From Cohnella luojiensis (GTDB lineage: Bacteria; Bacillota; Bacilli; Paenibacillales; Paenibacillaceae), in NCBI RefSeq assembly GCF_004564235.1, contig NZ_SOMN01000003.1:124001-188000 (forward strand): a stretch of 64,000 bases of DNA, read 5' to 3'. Position 1 is the first letter of the stretch. Each line of letters opens with the position of its first letter. Both the position numbers and the translations under genes were made by a program. This document shows positions 25,526 to 34,280 of the stretch, one piece after another. The notes below the pieces were generated by a model, which saw nothing but the letters and a program-made list of their open reading frames with translations, did not search any database and was not told where the DNA came from.

Positions 25526-26727
25526 GTCAAGTACCGGATCAACACGGACGCTTTGGTCCTTTCGGCGGGAAATACGTCCCGGAAACCTTAATGAATGCCC
25601 TAATCGAGCTTGAGGAAGCTTACCTGAAATATAAAGACGATCCCGATTTTCTCGAGGAAGTCCGATACTTGTTGAAGCAATATTCCGGACGCCCGACGCC
25701 GCTCTATTATGCGGAAAGGTTATCCCAGCACCTTGGCGGCGCCAAAATCTACCTCAAGCGCGAGGATCTGAACCATACCGGCGCGCATAAGATCAACAAC
25801 ACGATCGGACAAGCGGTACTAGCCAAGCGCATGGGCAAGAAAAAAGTGATCGCGGAAACCGGAGCCGGACAGCACGGCGTAGCCTCCGCGACTGTAGCCG
25901 CTCTTATGGGACTCGAATGCAAAGTGTTCATGGGCGAAGAGGACACGAAGCGCCAACAGTTAAACGTATTCCGCATGAAGCTGCTCGGCTCGGAAGTCAT
26001 TCCCGTCATGTCGGGTACCCGAACTCTGAAGGATGCCTGCAACGAGACGTTACGCTACTGGGTCAGTCATGTCGACGATACTTACTACATCCTCGGATCG
26101 GTTACGGGTCCGCATCCTTATCCGATGATGGTACGCGATTTTCAGCGCATTATCGGATTGGAATCGCGGGAGCAAATTTTAGAAGCCGAAGGACGCTTGC
26201 CGGATGTCGTCGTGGCCGCTGTCGGCGGCGGAAGTAATGCCATCGGTATTTTTCACCCGTTTATCGAGGACAAAAGCGTTCGTCTCCTCGGCGTGGAAGC
26301 CGCCGGCCGCGGCGTCGATACCGAAGAGCACGCGGCAACGATGACCAAAGGCCGTCCGGGTGTATTCCAAGGTTCCATGAGCTACGTGCTGCAGGATGAG
26401 GGCGGACAAGTATTGCCGGCTCACTCGATTTCCGCGGGACTCGACTACCCGGGCATCGGACCGGAGCACTCTTATCTGAAAGACATCAAACGCGCGGAGT
26501 ATGTTCCGATTACGGATAAGGAAGCCTTAGACGCATTGAGCATGCTATCCCGCATGGAAGGCATTATCCCCGCTCTAGAATCCGCGCACGCGATCGCTCA
26601 AGTGCTGAAGATCGCTCCGGCGATGGGCAAAGACGAGATCATCGTCGTGAGCTTATCCGGCCGCGGGGACAAAGACGTGGAGTCGATCATGTCTTATCTA
26701 GCTGCAGAGGAGGGCAAGCAATTATGA
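25522..26727 (+). CDS. trpB: Tryptophan synthase beta chain
   Basis: Condenses indole with serine using PLP. The 401-residue protein carries the PLP lysine motif [60 protein letters not shown] and [14 protein letters not shown]. Full length; 4-base overlaps on both sides keep translation coupled with trpF and trpA. Confidence 0.98.
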   Translation: MSQVPDQHGRFGPFGGKYVPETLMNALIELEEAYLKYKDDPDFLEEVRYLLKQYSGRPTPLYYAERLSQHLGGAKIYLKREDLNHTGAHKINNTIGQAVLAKRMGKKKVIAETGAGQHGVASATVAALMGLECKVFMGEEDTKRQQLNVFRMKLLGSEVIPVMSGTRTLKDACNETLRYWVSHVDDTYYILGSVTGPHPYPMMVRDFQRIIGLESREQILEAEGRLPDVVVAAVGGGSNAIGIFHPFIEDKSVRLLGVEAAGRGVDTEEHAATMTKGRPGVFQGSMSYVLQDEGGQVLPAHSISAGLDYPGIGPEHSYLKDIKRAEYVPITDKEALDALSMLSRMEGIIPALESAHAIAQVLKIAPAMGKDEIIVVSLSGRGDKDVESIMSYLAAEEGKQL

Positions 26728-27569
26728 GCGCGACATCCATACCGAACGCAATCGATACCGTTTTCGCCGATTTGAAAGCGAAAGGGGAAACGGCGCTGAT
26801 TCCCTTCATGACGATGGGCGACCCCGACTTGGACACTTCGGTTGCGTTGGTGCAAGCGGCCGAGGCAGCCGGAGCCCACATGATCGAGCTCGGCGTACCG
26901 TATTCCGATCCGCTCGCGGACGGTCCCGTTATTCAGCGCGCTTCCGAGCGGGCGCTTAAGAACCGCATCAGCTTGACGGATTGCATGGCAGTCGCTTCGA
27001 GCGCAAGAGCCCGGGGCGTTAAGATGCCTTTTATTTTGTTTAGTTATTTCAACCCGGCTCTGCAACTTGGATTAGAGCGCTTCTTCGAGCTTCTGAAAGA
27101 GCATGGGTTCAGCGGCGTAATCATTCCCGACCTGCCGCTGGAGGAAGACTCCGAGACGCGCGCTCTCGCGGAAGCAAGCGGGATTCATTTGATACCGCTC
27201 GTTGCTCCCACTTCCGAAGCCCGAGTGGAACGCATAGCCGCCAATGCCAAAGGGTTCGTGTATTGCGTTTCGTCCTTAGGCGTTACCGGCGTGCGTTCCA
27301 CTTTCCACGAAGGTATCGACGCGTTTCTTAGCACCGTTCGCAGAGCGGCGTCCGTCCCGATCTGCGTCGGCTTCGGTATTTCTTCCCGCGAACACGCGGA
27401 ACGGTTCGCGGGCCAATGCGACGGCGTTATCGTCGGCAGCGCGATCGTACGCCAAGTCGAGGATGCATTGCCGTTGCTCACGTCCGCTAACGAGTCGGAA
27501 CGCAAGCAAGGCATTCAAGCCGTTCAGGATTTTATCGCGGGACTGAAGCCAAGGGCGTCCGTTTCTTAG
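26724..27569 (+). CDS. trpA: Tryptophan synthase alpha chain
   Basis: Cleaves indoleglycerol phosphate and channels indole to TrpB. The 281-residue TIM barrel shows [43 protein letters not shown] with the catalytic Glu and Asp, [14 protein letters not shown], and [15 protein letters not shown]. The N-terminal extension is normal. It is the last trp gene; hisC follows after 152 bases that hold a hairpin. Confidence 0.97.
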   Translation: MSATSIPNAIDTVFADLKAKGETALIPFMTMGDPDLDTSVALVQAAEAAGAHMIELGVPYSDPLADGPVIQRASERALKNRISLTDCMAVASSARARGVKMPFILFSYFNPALQLGLERFFELLKEHGFSGVIIPDLPLEEDSETRALAEASGIHLIPLVAPTSEARVERIAANAKGFVYCVSSLGVTGVRSTFHEGIDAFLSTVRRAASVPICVGFGISSREHAERFAGQCDGVIVGSAIVRQVEDALPLLTSANESERKQGIQAVQDFIAGLKPRASVS

Positions 27570-27647
27570 CCATCCAACTCGGCCGGAACGCAAAAGCCAT
27601 CTGTACAGTGCCGCGCTGATGTGTCACAATAGAATACACATTTCCAT

Positions 27648-27695
27648 ACGGAGCGACTGACGTTCCGCCGAACGGCGGAGCTCGTAACGCTCCGT
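27648..27695 (+). other. Nested hairpin in the trpA-hisC gap
   Basis: Outer stem ACGGAGCG (27648-27655) with CGCTCCGT (27688-27695); inner stem TCCGCCG (27664-27670) with CGGCGGA (27673-27679). The T-run is short (TTTGTC), so it could be a weak terminator, a processing site or a regulatory leader of hisC. A possible -10 (TAGAAT, 27630-27635) lies just upstream but has no good -35. Confidence 0.55.
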
Positions 27696-27721
27696 TTGTC
27701 GTGATCTCAGGAGGGAAACCC

Positions 27722-28819
27722 ATGCAACCGAAACCGAATATCGTACATTTGCCCGTCTACCAACCCGGCAAACCCGTTGATGACGTAAAGCGGGAGCTCG
27801 GATTAACCGAAGTCATCAAGCTTGCTTCCAACGAAAATCCGTTCGGCAGCTCTCCCAAGGCAAAAGAAGCTATTGCTCGAGAAATGGAGAACATTAGCAT
27901 ATATCCGGACGGGGCGGCCGTTGAATTAACGAGCGCCATAGCCGGTAAGTTCGGCGTTAACCCCGACCAGATTATTTTCGGAGCCGGATCCGACGAAATC
28001 ATTCTCATGATCGCCCGCGCGTTCCTCGTGCCCGGGGACGAGACGATCATGGCGGATCAGACGTTCCCGCAGTACAAGCATAACGCCCAGATCGAGAACG
28101 CGGTTATCGTCGAGGTCCCGCTTAAAGAAGGCACTCATGATCTTTATTCGATGTTAGAACGGGTTACGGACAAAACCAAAGTCATTTGGGTGTGCAATCC
28201 GAACAATCCCACGGGAACGATCAACACGGCCGACGAAGTGGAGCGGTTCCTATCCAAGGTGCCGAGCAATGTCCTTGTCGTATTGGACGAAGCCTACTGC
28301 GAATATATTGACGATCCCGCTTTTCCGGATGGATTGAAGCTGCTTAATAAATATCCAAATATTATCTTGCTGCGTACATTCTCGAAAATATACGGGCTGG
28401 CATCTCTGCGAATCGGCTACGGAATCGGTCGCCCGGACGTCATCCGCAGCATCAATCAGGTCAGAGAGCCGTTCAATACGTCCAGATTCGGCCAAGCGGC
28501 CGCTTTGGCAGCCCTTGCAGACGAACAGTTCATCGCGAATTGCCGTGCGGCGAACAAACAAGGCTTAGCGTATTTCAACAGCTCTTTCGCAGAGCTTGGT
28601 TTGCAAGCATTTCCGGCATACGGAAATTTCATCATGGTCGACGTGAAGAGATCGGCCCAAGAAGTATTCGATGCGTTGCTCCGCAGGGGCATCATCGTAA
28701 GGGCGGGTCATAAGCTATATCCGACGTATATCCGGATTACCGTCGGAAGCCGGGAACAGAACGAGAAGGTTATCGCCGCACTGACTGCCGTGCTGCAAGA
28801 AATAGCGGTAAAGGTGTGA
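27722..28819 (+). CDS. hisC: Histidinol-phosphate aminotransferase
   Basis: PLP enzyme of histidine synthesis; in B. subtilis the same gene also serves as an aromatic aminotransferase and sits in this place after trpA. The 365-residue protein has the start KPNIVHLPVYQPGKPVDDVKRELGL, KLASNENPFGSS, WVCNPNNPTG, LDEAYCEYI and the PLP lysine in LRTFSKIYGLASLRIGYG. ATG 27722 follows AGGAGGGAAA. tyrA follows after 4 bases. Confidence 0.95.
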   Translation: MQPKPNIVHLPVYQPGKPVDDVKRELGLTEVIKLASNENPFGSSPKAKEAIAREMENISIYPDGAAVELTSAIAGKFGVNPDQIIFGAGSDEIILMIARAFLVPGDETIMADQTFPQYKHNAQIENAVIVEVPLKEGTHDLYSMLERVTDKTKVIWVCNPNNPTGTINTADEVERFLSKVPSNVLVVLDEAYCEYIDDPAFPDGLKLLNKYPNIILLRTFSKIYGLASLRIGYGIGRPDVIRSINQVREPFNTSRFGQAAALAALADEQFIANCRAANKQGLAYFNSSFAELGLQAFPAYGNFIMVDVKRSAQEVFDALLRRGIIVRAGHKLYPTYIRITVGSREQNEKVIAALTAVLQEIAVKV

Positions 28820-28823
28820 AGGC

Positions 28824-29960
28824 ATGAGCGGAGAGTTTAGCGGCTTTGCGGAATTAAACGAATCGAATCGGATCAAGATCGCCATCTTCGGAGCAGGCCT
28901 CATCGGAGGCTCTCTCGCGCTTTGTTTTAAAGGTAAGCCAGGCGTTGAAGTCGTCGGTCATTCGGTCAATGCGTCCTCTACGGGGAAATACGTGGCCCGC
29001 GGCGTCGTGGACTGGGCAACGACTTCGATCGCGGAAGCGGCGAAGGATGCGGATTTTATGTTTCTATGCGTTCCAGTCGGACGGCTGGAGGAATATGTAG
29101 AGGAACTATCCAAGCTGCCTCTAAAACCGGGGTGCATCATTACCGATGTAGGGAGCACCAAAGCTTCCGTCGTCCGCCATGCGGCTAAGTTATCGCTGCA
29201 AGGCGCCGTATTCATCGGCGGACATCCGATGGCGGGCTCGGAACGCTCCGGCGTGGAAGCCGCAAGCTTGCATCTGTTGGAGAATGCTTTCTATGTGCTG
29301 ACGCCTACCGAAGGCACGCCGGACGAATGCGTGCTTAAGCTGGAGCAGCTTCTGAAATGGACGCGGGCCCACATCGTTAAGACTGACGCCATCCAGCACG
29401 ACGATATCGTCGGGGCGATCAGTCACTTGCCGCATATGATCGCCGTTGCTCTCGTGAACCAGATTGCAGGTTACAATGAGACTAACGAGTTATATCGAAG
29501 GCTGGCAGCGGGCGGATTCAGGGATATCACGCGGATCGCGTCCAGCGATCCTCTGATCTGGCGGGATATCCTGCTCAACAATCGCGAAGTCATGATTAAG
29601 CTTGTTCGCGACTGGCAAGGCGAGATGGACCGATTCGTTGCTTTGATCGAACAAGGGGACGGCGATGGGGTAGCGGAGCAATTCCGCCGCGCCGGACAAT
29701 TCCGCAGCCAGCTGCCGGAACGCCGAAAGGGGATGATTACGTCTGTCTACGAATGTTATGTAGACGTACCGGATCACCCGGGCATTATCGGCAAAATCGC
29801 AACTGAGCTCGGTCAAGCCAAGATCAACCTCAGCAATCTGCGGATCATCGAGAGTAGAGAAGACGTACCGGGAGTACTGCGGCTATCCTTCCAACAATCC
29901 GATGACTTGGATAATGCGACGGCATTATTGAAATCAATGGGATATGACGTTCATATGTAA
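28824..29960 (+). CDS. tyrA: Prephenate dehydrogenase with ACT domain
   Basis: Oxidative decarboxylation of prephenate to 4-hydroxyphenylpyruvate. The 378-residue protein has the NAD motif IAIFGAGLIGGSLALCFK at about residue 17, the catalytic histidine region FIGGHPMAGSERSGVEAA and DAIQHDDIVGAISHLPHMIA. Residues from about 305 (YECYVDVPDHPGIIGKIATELG) form a C-terminal ACT domain, likely the tyrosine sensor. In B. subtilis aroA (aroE) follows; here a terminator follows instead. Confidence 0.95.
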   Translation: MSGEFSGFAELNESNRIKIAIFGAGLIGGSLALCFKGKPGVEVVGHSVNASSTGKYVARGVVDWATTSIAEAAKDADFMFLCVPVGRLEEYVEELSKLPLKPGCIITDVGSTKASVVRHAAKLSLQGAVFIGGHPMAGSERSGVEAASLHLLENAFYVLTPTEGTPDECVLKLEQLLKWTRAHIVKTDAIQHDDIVGAISHLPHMIAVALVNQIAGYNETNELYRRLAAGGFRDITRIASSDPLIWRDILLNNREVMIKLVRDWQGEMDRFVALIEQGDGDGVAEQFRRAGQFRSQLPERRKGMITSVYECYVDVPDHPGIIGKIATELGQAKINLSNLRIIESREDVPGVLRLSFQQSDDLDNATALLKSMGYDVHM

Positions 29961-29965
29961 GTATT

Positions 29966-29995
29966 AGAGGGCTGCATTCACATGCAGCCTCTTTT
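29966..29995 (+). terminator. Terminator after tyrA
   Basis: GGCTGCAT at 29970-29977 pairs with ATGCAGCC at 29982-29989 around TCAC, extended by flanking AGA/TCT, followed by TTTT. Confidence 0.75.
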
Positions 29996-30030
29996 AATTG
30001 AAAATCGGTATAGAACCGCTTCAAGACAAG

Positions 30031-30088
30031 TTGTAAACGCTTAAAAATAAAATGTAAACGCTTATTGACAAAATGAAAACGGATACAT
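30031..30088 (+). promoter_or_regulatory. Three in-phase cre-like (CcpA) boxes
   Basis: Cores TGTAAACGCTTAAA (30032-30045), TGTAAACGCTTATT (30053-30066) and TGAAAACGGATACA (30074-30087) are exactly 21 bases apart. The third, read as 30073-30088, matches the cre consensus WTGNAARCGNWWWCAW at every position; the first has one mismatch, the second three. The third lies between the -35 and -10 boxes of the promoter at 30065-30093, a place where bound CcpA would repress. Confidence 0.7.
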
Positions 30089-30093
30089 ATAAT
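30065..30093 (+). promoter_or_regulatory. Perfect consensus sigma-A promoter
   Basis: TTGACA at 30065-30070 and TATAAT at 30088-30093 with the ideal 17-base spacer, the only fully consensus promoter I find in the window. There is no protein gene for 320 bases downstream, but a terminator lies 55 bases on. Confidence 0.85.
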
Positions 30094-30099
30094 AAAGGT

Positions 30100-30172
30100 A
30101 CAGTATGGTTTCTCTCCACTCCTATCCAATCCTAGCACTTTGTGCAGCCACCCTTCGGGGTGGATTTTTTTT
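30100..30172 (+). ncRNA. Predicted small RNA of about 73 nt, CcpA-controlled
   Basis: Bounded by a consensus promoter (start near 30100) and a strong terminator: CCACCC at 30148-30153, TTCG, GGGTGG at 30158-30163, then eight T. Before the terminator there is a C- and U-rich single-stranded stretch (30111-30131) and a small hairpin GCAC-TTT-GTGC. The stretch CACTCCTATCCA at 30117-30128 is a perfect complement of 12 bases around the Shine-Dalgarno of nupO (3673-3684). A 27-codon frame from ATG 30104 runs through the terminator and lacks a transcribed RBS, so coding is unlikely. Confidence 0.65.
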
Positions 30173-30263
30173 GCCCTTTTGCGATTAATTCATTTTCGGC
30201 ATGTAAAGGTCACAATTCCCTATAAAATTTGAGAAATTTTTAAGCTCAACATGCCCATTCCTG

Positions 30264-30272
30264 TGATACAAT
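30264..30272 (+). promoter_or_regulatory. Possible extended -10 promoter of the ECF sigma gene
   Basis: TGATACAAT at 30264-30272 (TGn-TACAAT) lies in the 240-base gap after the small RNA. Also in this gap: GGCATGT near 30199 mirrored by ACATGCC near 30249, and AGCCGGT...ACCGGCT (about 30343-30374) just before the RBS. No GAAC/CGTC-type ECF promoter is evident here. Confidence 0.35.
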
Positions 30273-30412
30273 AGCATATAGTATTTGTAAAATACTGGCT
30301 TACAAACATTCATGCGCCGCTAAGCGCAACTTTTTCGTTTTTAGCCGGTACAATAGGTTAACACCCTACCGGCTGCGAACGTTCACCCTGACATGGGGGG
30401 AGGGTCGCGGTT

Positions 30413-31012
30413 ATGATGACCGATTCCCAATTAATACGGGAAATTAAAGACGGCAACGTAGAATTGTATTCTACTCTTATGGGGCGTTATCAGAAGAAGA
30501 TCTTGTCTTTTGTATATCATATGCTCAAGAGCGCCAAGCTTGAAATCATGGCGGAAGATTTAAGTTCGGAAACCTTCTACAAGGCATATCGGAGTTTACA
30601 TTCCTTTAGGGAAGTCGATGCTTCCTTTTCAACCTGGTTATATACCATTGCACGTAATACGGTTCTCAGTGAATTGCGCAAGCAGAAGACGGCGCATCTC
30701 TCGCTCGACGACTCCACATACATACCGGCCGCACCTCCCGAGGAGGCGCCCGAGCAGCGTTTGCTGCGCAACGAGAAGGTTTCCATGGTACGAGAGGCCA
30801 TCAATAGCTTGCCCGAGAAGCAGCGGTCCGCGCTTATTCTGCGAGAATATGATGGAATGGACTACCAAGAAATCGCCAACATTCTAGGACAGACGGTCAG
30901 TTCCGTCAAATCGTTGTTATTCCGGGCCAGGGCCAGTGTCAAAACACAGTTGGAATCGTACTTTACCGAACCGGCCATGATGAAGGAGTACGAGGAGATG
31001 AAGCTGCGATGA
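30413..31012 (+). CDS. ECF-type RNA polymerase sigma factor
   Basis: Directs RNA polymerase to a small stress or envelope regulon. The 199-residue protein has sigma region 2 (YQKKILSFVYHMLKSAKLEIMAEDLSSETFYKAYRSLHSFR, then FSTWLYTIARNTVLSELRKQK) and region 4 (INSLPEKQRSALILREYDGMDYQEIANILGQTVSSVKSLLFRARASVK), joined by a proline-rich linker. RBS GGGGGGAGGG 8 bases before ATG. The next gene, which overlaps by 4 bases, encodes its zinc-finger anti-sigma partner. The subgroup and signal cannot be told. Confidence 0.92.
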   Translation: MMTDSQLIREIKDGNVELYSTLMGRYQKKILSFVYHMLKSAKLEIMAEDLSSETFYKAYRSLHSFREVDASFSTWLYTIARNTVLSELRKQKTAHLSLDDSTYIPAAPPEEAPEQRLLRNEKVSMVREAINSLPEKQRSALILREYDGMDYQEIANILGQTVSSVKSLLFRARASVKTQLESYFTEPAMMKEYEEMKLR

Positions 31013-31620
31013 AATGCGAAGAAGCCGGGGAATGGTTCGGAATTTATCGGGATTTGCCCGAAGATTCCGCCGAGAGACTCGCCGTTGATAGGCATGTGCG
31101 GGAATGTACCGAATGCGCGGAAGAGTTCAGGATATGGGAAGAAAGCGCGCTATTGATTCAAGAGCTGCCGTTCGATGAAGTGCAGGAAGATGAGCCTGTG
31201 ACTACCGCTTGGATGAATCAGAACGTTATGAACCGCATTTACGCGGAACAAAGCTGGTATATGCCAACCGTTCGCCGCACTTATTCCTTCACCTTCGCGT
31301 TCAGGCGGAAGGTTGCAGGAATTCTGGCCGCGTTATTAGCTTTGTTCGTGTGCGGATTTCTTTACACCGCATTCGGCGGTATCGGCGGTATCGGCGGTGC
31401 GAACAGCAAAGACACGAACGTTACGGACTCCGCCAACGCATTCGCGGCCAGTCACCAAAGCGGCGATAGTCTCTACCTGGAAGTACCTGTTGCCAGCCTA
31501 AGTGATCCATATATGCTTCATGTATCGCCTGCCATGCCGGAGTATTGGATTGCCCTCTCCATTGTCGGCATGATCATGACCCTGCTCATTCTCAATTGGT
31601 TTTCGCGGGTGCGCGCATGA
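31009..31620 (+). CDS. Zinc-finger anti-sigma factor, membrane protein
   Basis: Likely holds the preceding sigma factor at the membrane. The 203-residue protein starts with an anti-sigma zinc-binding domain: MKCEEAGEWFGIYRDLPEDS, then HVRECTECAEEF, giving the H-x3-C-x2-C pattern of zf-HC2. A membrane segment lies at about residues 103-122 (KVAGILAALLALFVCGFLYTA), followed by a Gly-rich outer part and a second hydrophobic segment near the C-terminus (YWIALSIVGMIMTLLILNWF). Overlaps both neighbours by 4 bases. Confidence 0.85.
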   Translation: MKCEEAGEWFGIYRDLPEDSAERLAVDRHVRECTECAEEFRIWEESALLIQELPFDEVQEDEPVTTAWMNQNVMNRIYAEQSWYMPTVRRTYSFTFAFRRKVAGILAALLALFVCGFLYTAFGGIGGIGGANSKDTNVTDSANAFAASHQSGDSLYLEVPVASLSDPYMLHVSPAMPEYWIALSIVGMIMTLLILNWFSRVRA

Positions 31621-32225
31621 GGTCAGCCACGCGAATCGGATGGGTGCGTCATGGAATTACGGAATGGAATCAACTAGGCAAAATACAAGGTATTACGGAT
31701 ATCCCGCTTAGCGCCGAAGGTATACGGCAAGCTCGTTTGCTTGCCAACCGGCTAGCGAGAGAGGCAGGGCAATGGAACGGAATCTACTGCAGCGACTTGC
31801 AGAGGGCCTCGCAGACCGCGGAAATTCTTGCCGAACGTCTAGGCATACCGCTGATCAAGGATTCCCGATTGAGGGAGCGCTCCTTCGGGCAAGCGGAAGG
31901 GACGACGGAGGCTGAACGATTGTCCCGCTGGGGCGTGGAGTGGCGACGATTAGTTCCGGATCAGGAGACCGACGAGATCATTAAAGCTCGCGGACATGAG
32001 TTTGTTGACGAACTGCTCGAGAAGCATTCGGGAGAAGCGTGGTTAGTCGTTACTCACGGCAGCTTTCTGGCTAGAATGTTGCAATCGCTCTGTACGGACC
32101 TTAATGATTCGCACTTGCTTAATATGTCGTTGACCCTATTAGAGAAGCAACAGGAAGGCTGGTATCCTTTGCTCCATAATTGCACGCGGCATTTGACGGA
32201 AGAGACAATTAAATCCTCCATTTAA
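31617..32225 (+). CDS. Histidine phosphatase family protein
   Basis: Phosphoglycerate-mutase-like phosphatase of 202 residues. The catalytic RHG motif is in GWVRHGITEWNQLGKIQGITDIPLS, with LQRASQTAEILAERLG, LRERSFGQAEGTTEAE and a late VTHGSFLARML holding the second histidine. The ATG at 31617 overlaps the anti-sigma stop (ATGA). The family includes cofactor-dependent mutases, alpha-ribazole phosphatases and general phosphatases, so the substrate is open. Terminator follows. Confidence 0.88.
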   Translation: MRSATRIGWVRHGITEWNQLGKIQGITDIPLSAEGIRQARLLANRLAREAGQWNGIYCSDLQRASQTAEILAERLGIPLIKDSRLRERSFGQAEGTTEAERLSRWGVEWRRLVPDQETDEIIKARGHEFVDELLEKHSGEAWLVVTHGSFLARMLQSLCTDLNDSHLLNMSLTLLEKQQEGWYPLLHNCTRHLTEETIKSSI

Positions 32226-32226
32226 G

Positions 32227-32253
32227 AATCCGGGCATTCGCCCGGATTTTTTT
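32227..32253 (+). terminator. Terminator after the phosphatase gene
   Basis: AATCCGGGC at 32227-32235 pairs with GCCCGGATT at 32240-32248 around ATTC, followed by a T-run to 32253. Confidence 0.85.
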
Positions 32254-32330
32254 GCGTATAGATAACGTTTAAGACAGGCAACCCGCGCCCATACTGAACA
32301 GTAAATCCCTCCGTAAAGCGGGGTATGCCG

Positions 32331-33554
32331 ATGAACTTGGCTGACATGCTCTGTTACGCAGATATTGCCGAGTTGACAAGAATTGCAGAAACCTATGATT
32401 GTAACTGCAGCAGCCATTCCAAGAACGAGTTGATTCAGTCGATCCTATCGACTGTTCAAAGACGGGATGTGATGGAGTCGCGAGTGGGAGAAATGACGGG
32501 AAACGATTTGCGGTTCTTAAATTCGCTTGTATTCGAGAACCGGACGGCATATAGCCTCGAGGAACTGAAAGCAAGAGCTCTTGGCGGCGAACCTGCAAAG
32601 GTTGACAAAACGCCGGCAGAGGCGAAATCCATCCCGATTGTTCCGAGTCCCGTAAATCGTACGCGCAAAGGCAAGAATACGGAACAGAAGCCCCCTCCGG
32701 GACCCGATGAGACGGCAAGGCTTTCCATCTCGAGATTTAAGAGGTTCGGATGGCTTTTTAACGGATTCTCTCAACAGACGCGACAATTGTACCAAGTGCC
32801 GGAAGACGTGAAGCTCAGGCTATGCGACGCGCTCGAGAAACGTTACCGTTCCTCGCTCGTGATCATGGACGAACCCCCGGCGTACCGCGACGAGAGAAAC
32901 TTGCTCTTAGAGGACATCGTTCATTTTCTCCGGTACGTTAGGGATAATGATTTGCAATTAACCTCGGAGGGCGTTTTGTACAAACGGCAAATCGCGCAAG
33001 CGCTGGACCTCCTCTCCGTGAACGAGACCCTGCCGAATCGGGGAGGCTGGAGGTTCGGATATGGTCGCAAGTTCCATGATTATCCGGATCGTTTCTCGTT
33101 GCTCTATGATTTTGTTTACTACGAGGGCCTTATCGTAGAGGAGAAGGATAGACTCACGCTCACTCCCGAAGGGCGCAACGTGGCCGATGGGATGGCCAAG
33201 CCGGACCCGACCAAGCTTTATCGGTTCTGGCTGCGACTATACAAAGGTGCAATCCCTAATCTATCCACCTTGACGCAATGGATTATGAGATTGTCCGCGG
33301 ATTGGGTAACTGTGGAATCGATCCATCAAATTTTGCAGCCTCTTGTCAGACCCTACTATTACGATACGCAGAAAGACGTTCTAGAACGTCGCGTGCTGAT
33401 CATGCTCATGCACCTTGGCGTATTGCGCTGGGGGGAAACGGCGGATGGCGTCAGCGTCGTACGGATTACTCCGCAGGGGAAAACGCTCGTATCGGGAAAT
33501 TCCCTGGTTATCGAGGATAAGTTGATTCTTGATCTTAGTAAGCCAAGGCTTTGA
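32331..33554 (+). CDS. Uncharacterised protein, possibly with an XPB/Ssl2 N-terminal-like region
   Basis: A 407-residue soluble protein. I do not recognise it with confidence. The N-terminal 60 residues look like a small helical module (MLCYADIAELTRIAETYDCNCSSHSKNELIQSI), then a Lys/Pro-rich linker at about residues 85-125, and a C-terminal part of winged-helix-like units (LTSEGVLYKRQIAQALDLLSV, LTLTPEGRNVADGM, VVRITPQGKTLVSG). This resembles the helicase-associated XPB/Ssl2 N-terminal family, by eye only. No helicase motifs are present. ATG 32331 is preferred over ATG 32325 because GGGG lies 7 bases before it. Its end overlaps the truncated carbonic anhydrase-like gene. Confidence 0.7.
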   Translation: MNLADMLCYADIAELTRIAETYDCNCSSHSKNELIQSILSTVQRRDVMESRVGEMTGNDLRFLNSLVFENRTAYSLEELKARALGGEPAKVDKTPAEAKSIPIVPSPVNRTRKGKNTEQKPPPGPDETARLSISRFKRFGWLFNGFSQQTRQLYQVPEDVKLRLCDALEKRYRSSLVIMDEPPAYRDERNLLLEDIVHFLRYVRDNDLQLTSEGVLYKRQIAQALDLLSVNETLPNRGGWRFGYGRKFHDYPDRFSLLYDFVYYEGLIVEEKDRLTLTPEGRNVADGMAKPDPTKLYRFWLRLYKGAIPNLSTLTQWIMRLSADWVTVESIHQILQPLVRPYYYDTQKDVLERRVLIMLMHLGVLRWGETADGVSVVRITPQGKTLVSGNSLVIEDKLILDLSKPRL

Positions 33555-33984
33555 CGGAGCTGGAAGCACCATCTGGTTTAATGCGGTGCTGCGTGGAGAT
33601 TTAGCACCTATCGTCATCGGAGAGCATTGTAATATTCAAGACGGGGTTATCGATCATGTAAACTCAAACCAGCCCCTCATCGCGGGAGACGGAGTATCCG
33701 TTGGACATGCGGCTATCATCCATGGCTGCAAGATAGGCAAAAGTACATTGATCGGCATGGGGGCTATCGTCTTGAACGGGGCGGACATCGGTGAATATGC
33801 TTTAGTGGGAGCCGGCGCACTCGTAACTGAAAATCAGGTCATTCCGCCCGGAACTTTATGCTTAAGATCTCCGGCAAGGGTTGTTCGAGAGTTAACGGAA
33901 CAAGATTTGCAGCGGATGAAAAGTACGGCTGACAGCTACGTGAGCAAAGGCGAGCAATATAGGAGCCCTGGCAGGGAGCCCTAA
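33529..33984 (+). pseudogene. Gamma-carbonic-anhydrase-like protein gene lacking its N-terminus
   Basis: Left-handed beta-helix protein of the gamma-CA/YrdA group. The frame from TTG 33529 gives 151 residues and joins the family at STIWFNAVLRGDLAPIVIGEHCNIQDG. The three metal-ligand histidines appear kept (DHV, SVGHAAIIHGCKIG), and the helix repeats continue to LTEQDLQRM. Family members begin about 35-40 residues earlier (Tyr/Pro-rich start plus the first helix turn). That part is missing: a TGA lies two codons upstream in frame and there is no good RBS. The upstream 26 bases belong to the previous gene. Most likely a deletion fused the two genes. It might still be translated from TTG. Confidence 0.65.
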
Positions 33985-34008
33985 CGCCGGATTTCGGAGG
34001 TGCAACGA

Positions 34009-34191
34009 ATGGACAACATGAAAGTCGCCTACGAGACGATGCTGGGATTGGCGGCAGAAATGGTCCTGGACGAAGCGCTGCGCAATTACCGGACGGAGAA
34101 AATATATCATGCGATCGATGATGCGCTTGCGCAAGGCGATGTAGAATCGTTTCGGCGATTAACCGAAGAACTAAAAACGATTCAGCGATAG
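34009..34191 (+). CDS. IDEAL-domain small protein (YpiB C-terminal type)
   Basis: A 60-residue protein made almost only of an IDEAL domain: EALRNYRTEKIYHAIDDALAQGD followed by VESFRRLTEELKTIQ. In B. subtilis the corresponding YpiB has a UPF0302 domain before the IDEAL domain and sits before ypiF and qcrA, exactly the place here. ATG 34009 lies 8 bases after GGAGG. The function of IDEAL domains is unknown. Terminator follows, then the transposon. Confidence 0.8.
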   Translation: MDNMKVAYETMLGLAAEMVLDEALRNYRTEKIYHAIDDALAQGDVESFRRLTEELKTIQR

Positions 34192-34227
34192 GCCGCATGC
34201 AGCGGACGATTTGCTAATCCCTTTATG

Positions 34228-34254
34228 ACCCGACCTCAAACGGTCGGGTTTTTT
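34228..34254 (+). terminator. Terminator after the IDEAL-domain gene
   Basis: ACCCGACC at 34228-34235 pairs with GGTCGGGT at 34242-34249 around TCAAAC, then a T-run. Confidence 0.85.
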
Positions 34255-34280
34255 CATTTTAACGGTCTTCCGAGAGAAGT

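Noticed and set aside
30104-30187. A 27-codon peptide inside the predicted small RNA
   Set aside because: Its possible Shine-Dalgarno lies before the predicted transcript start, and the frame runs through the terminator.
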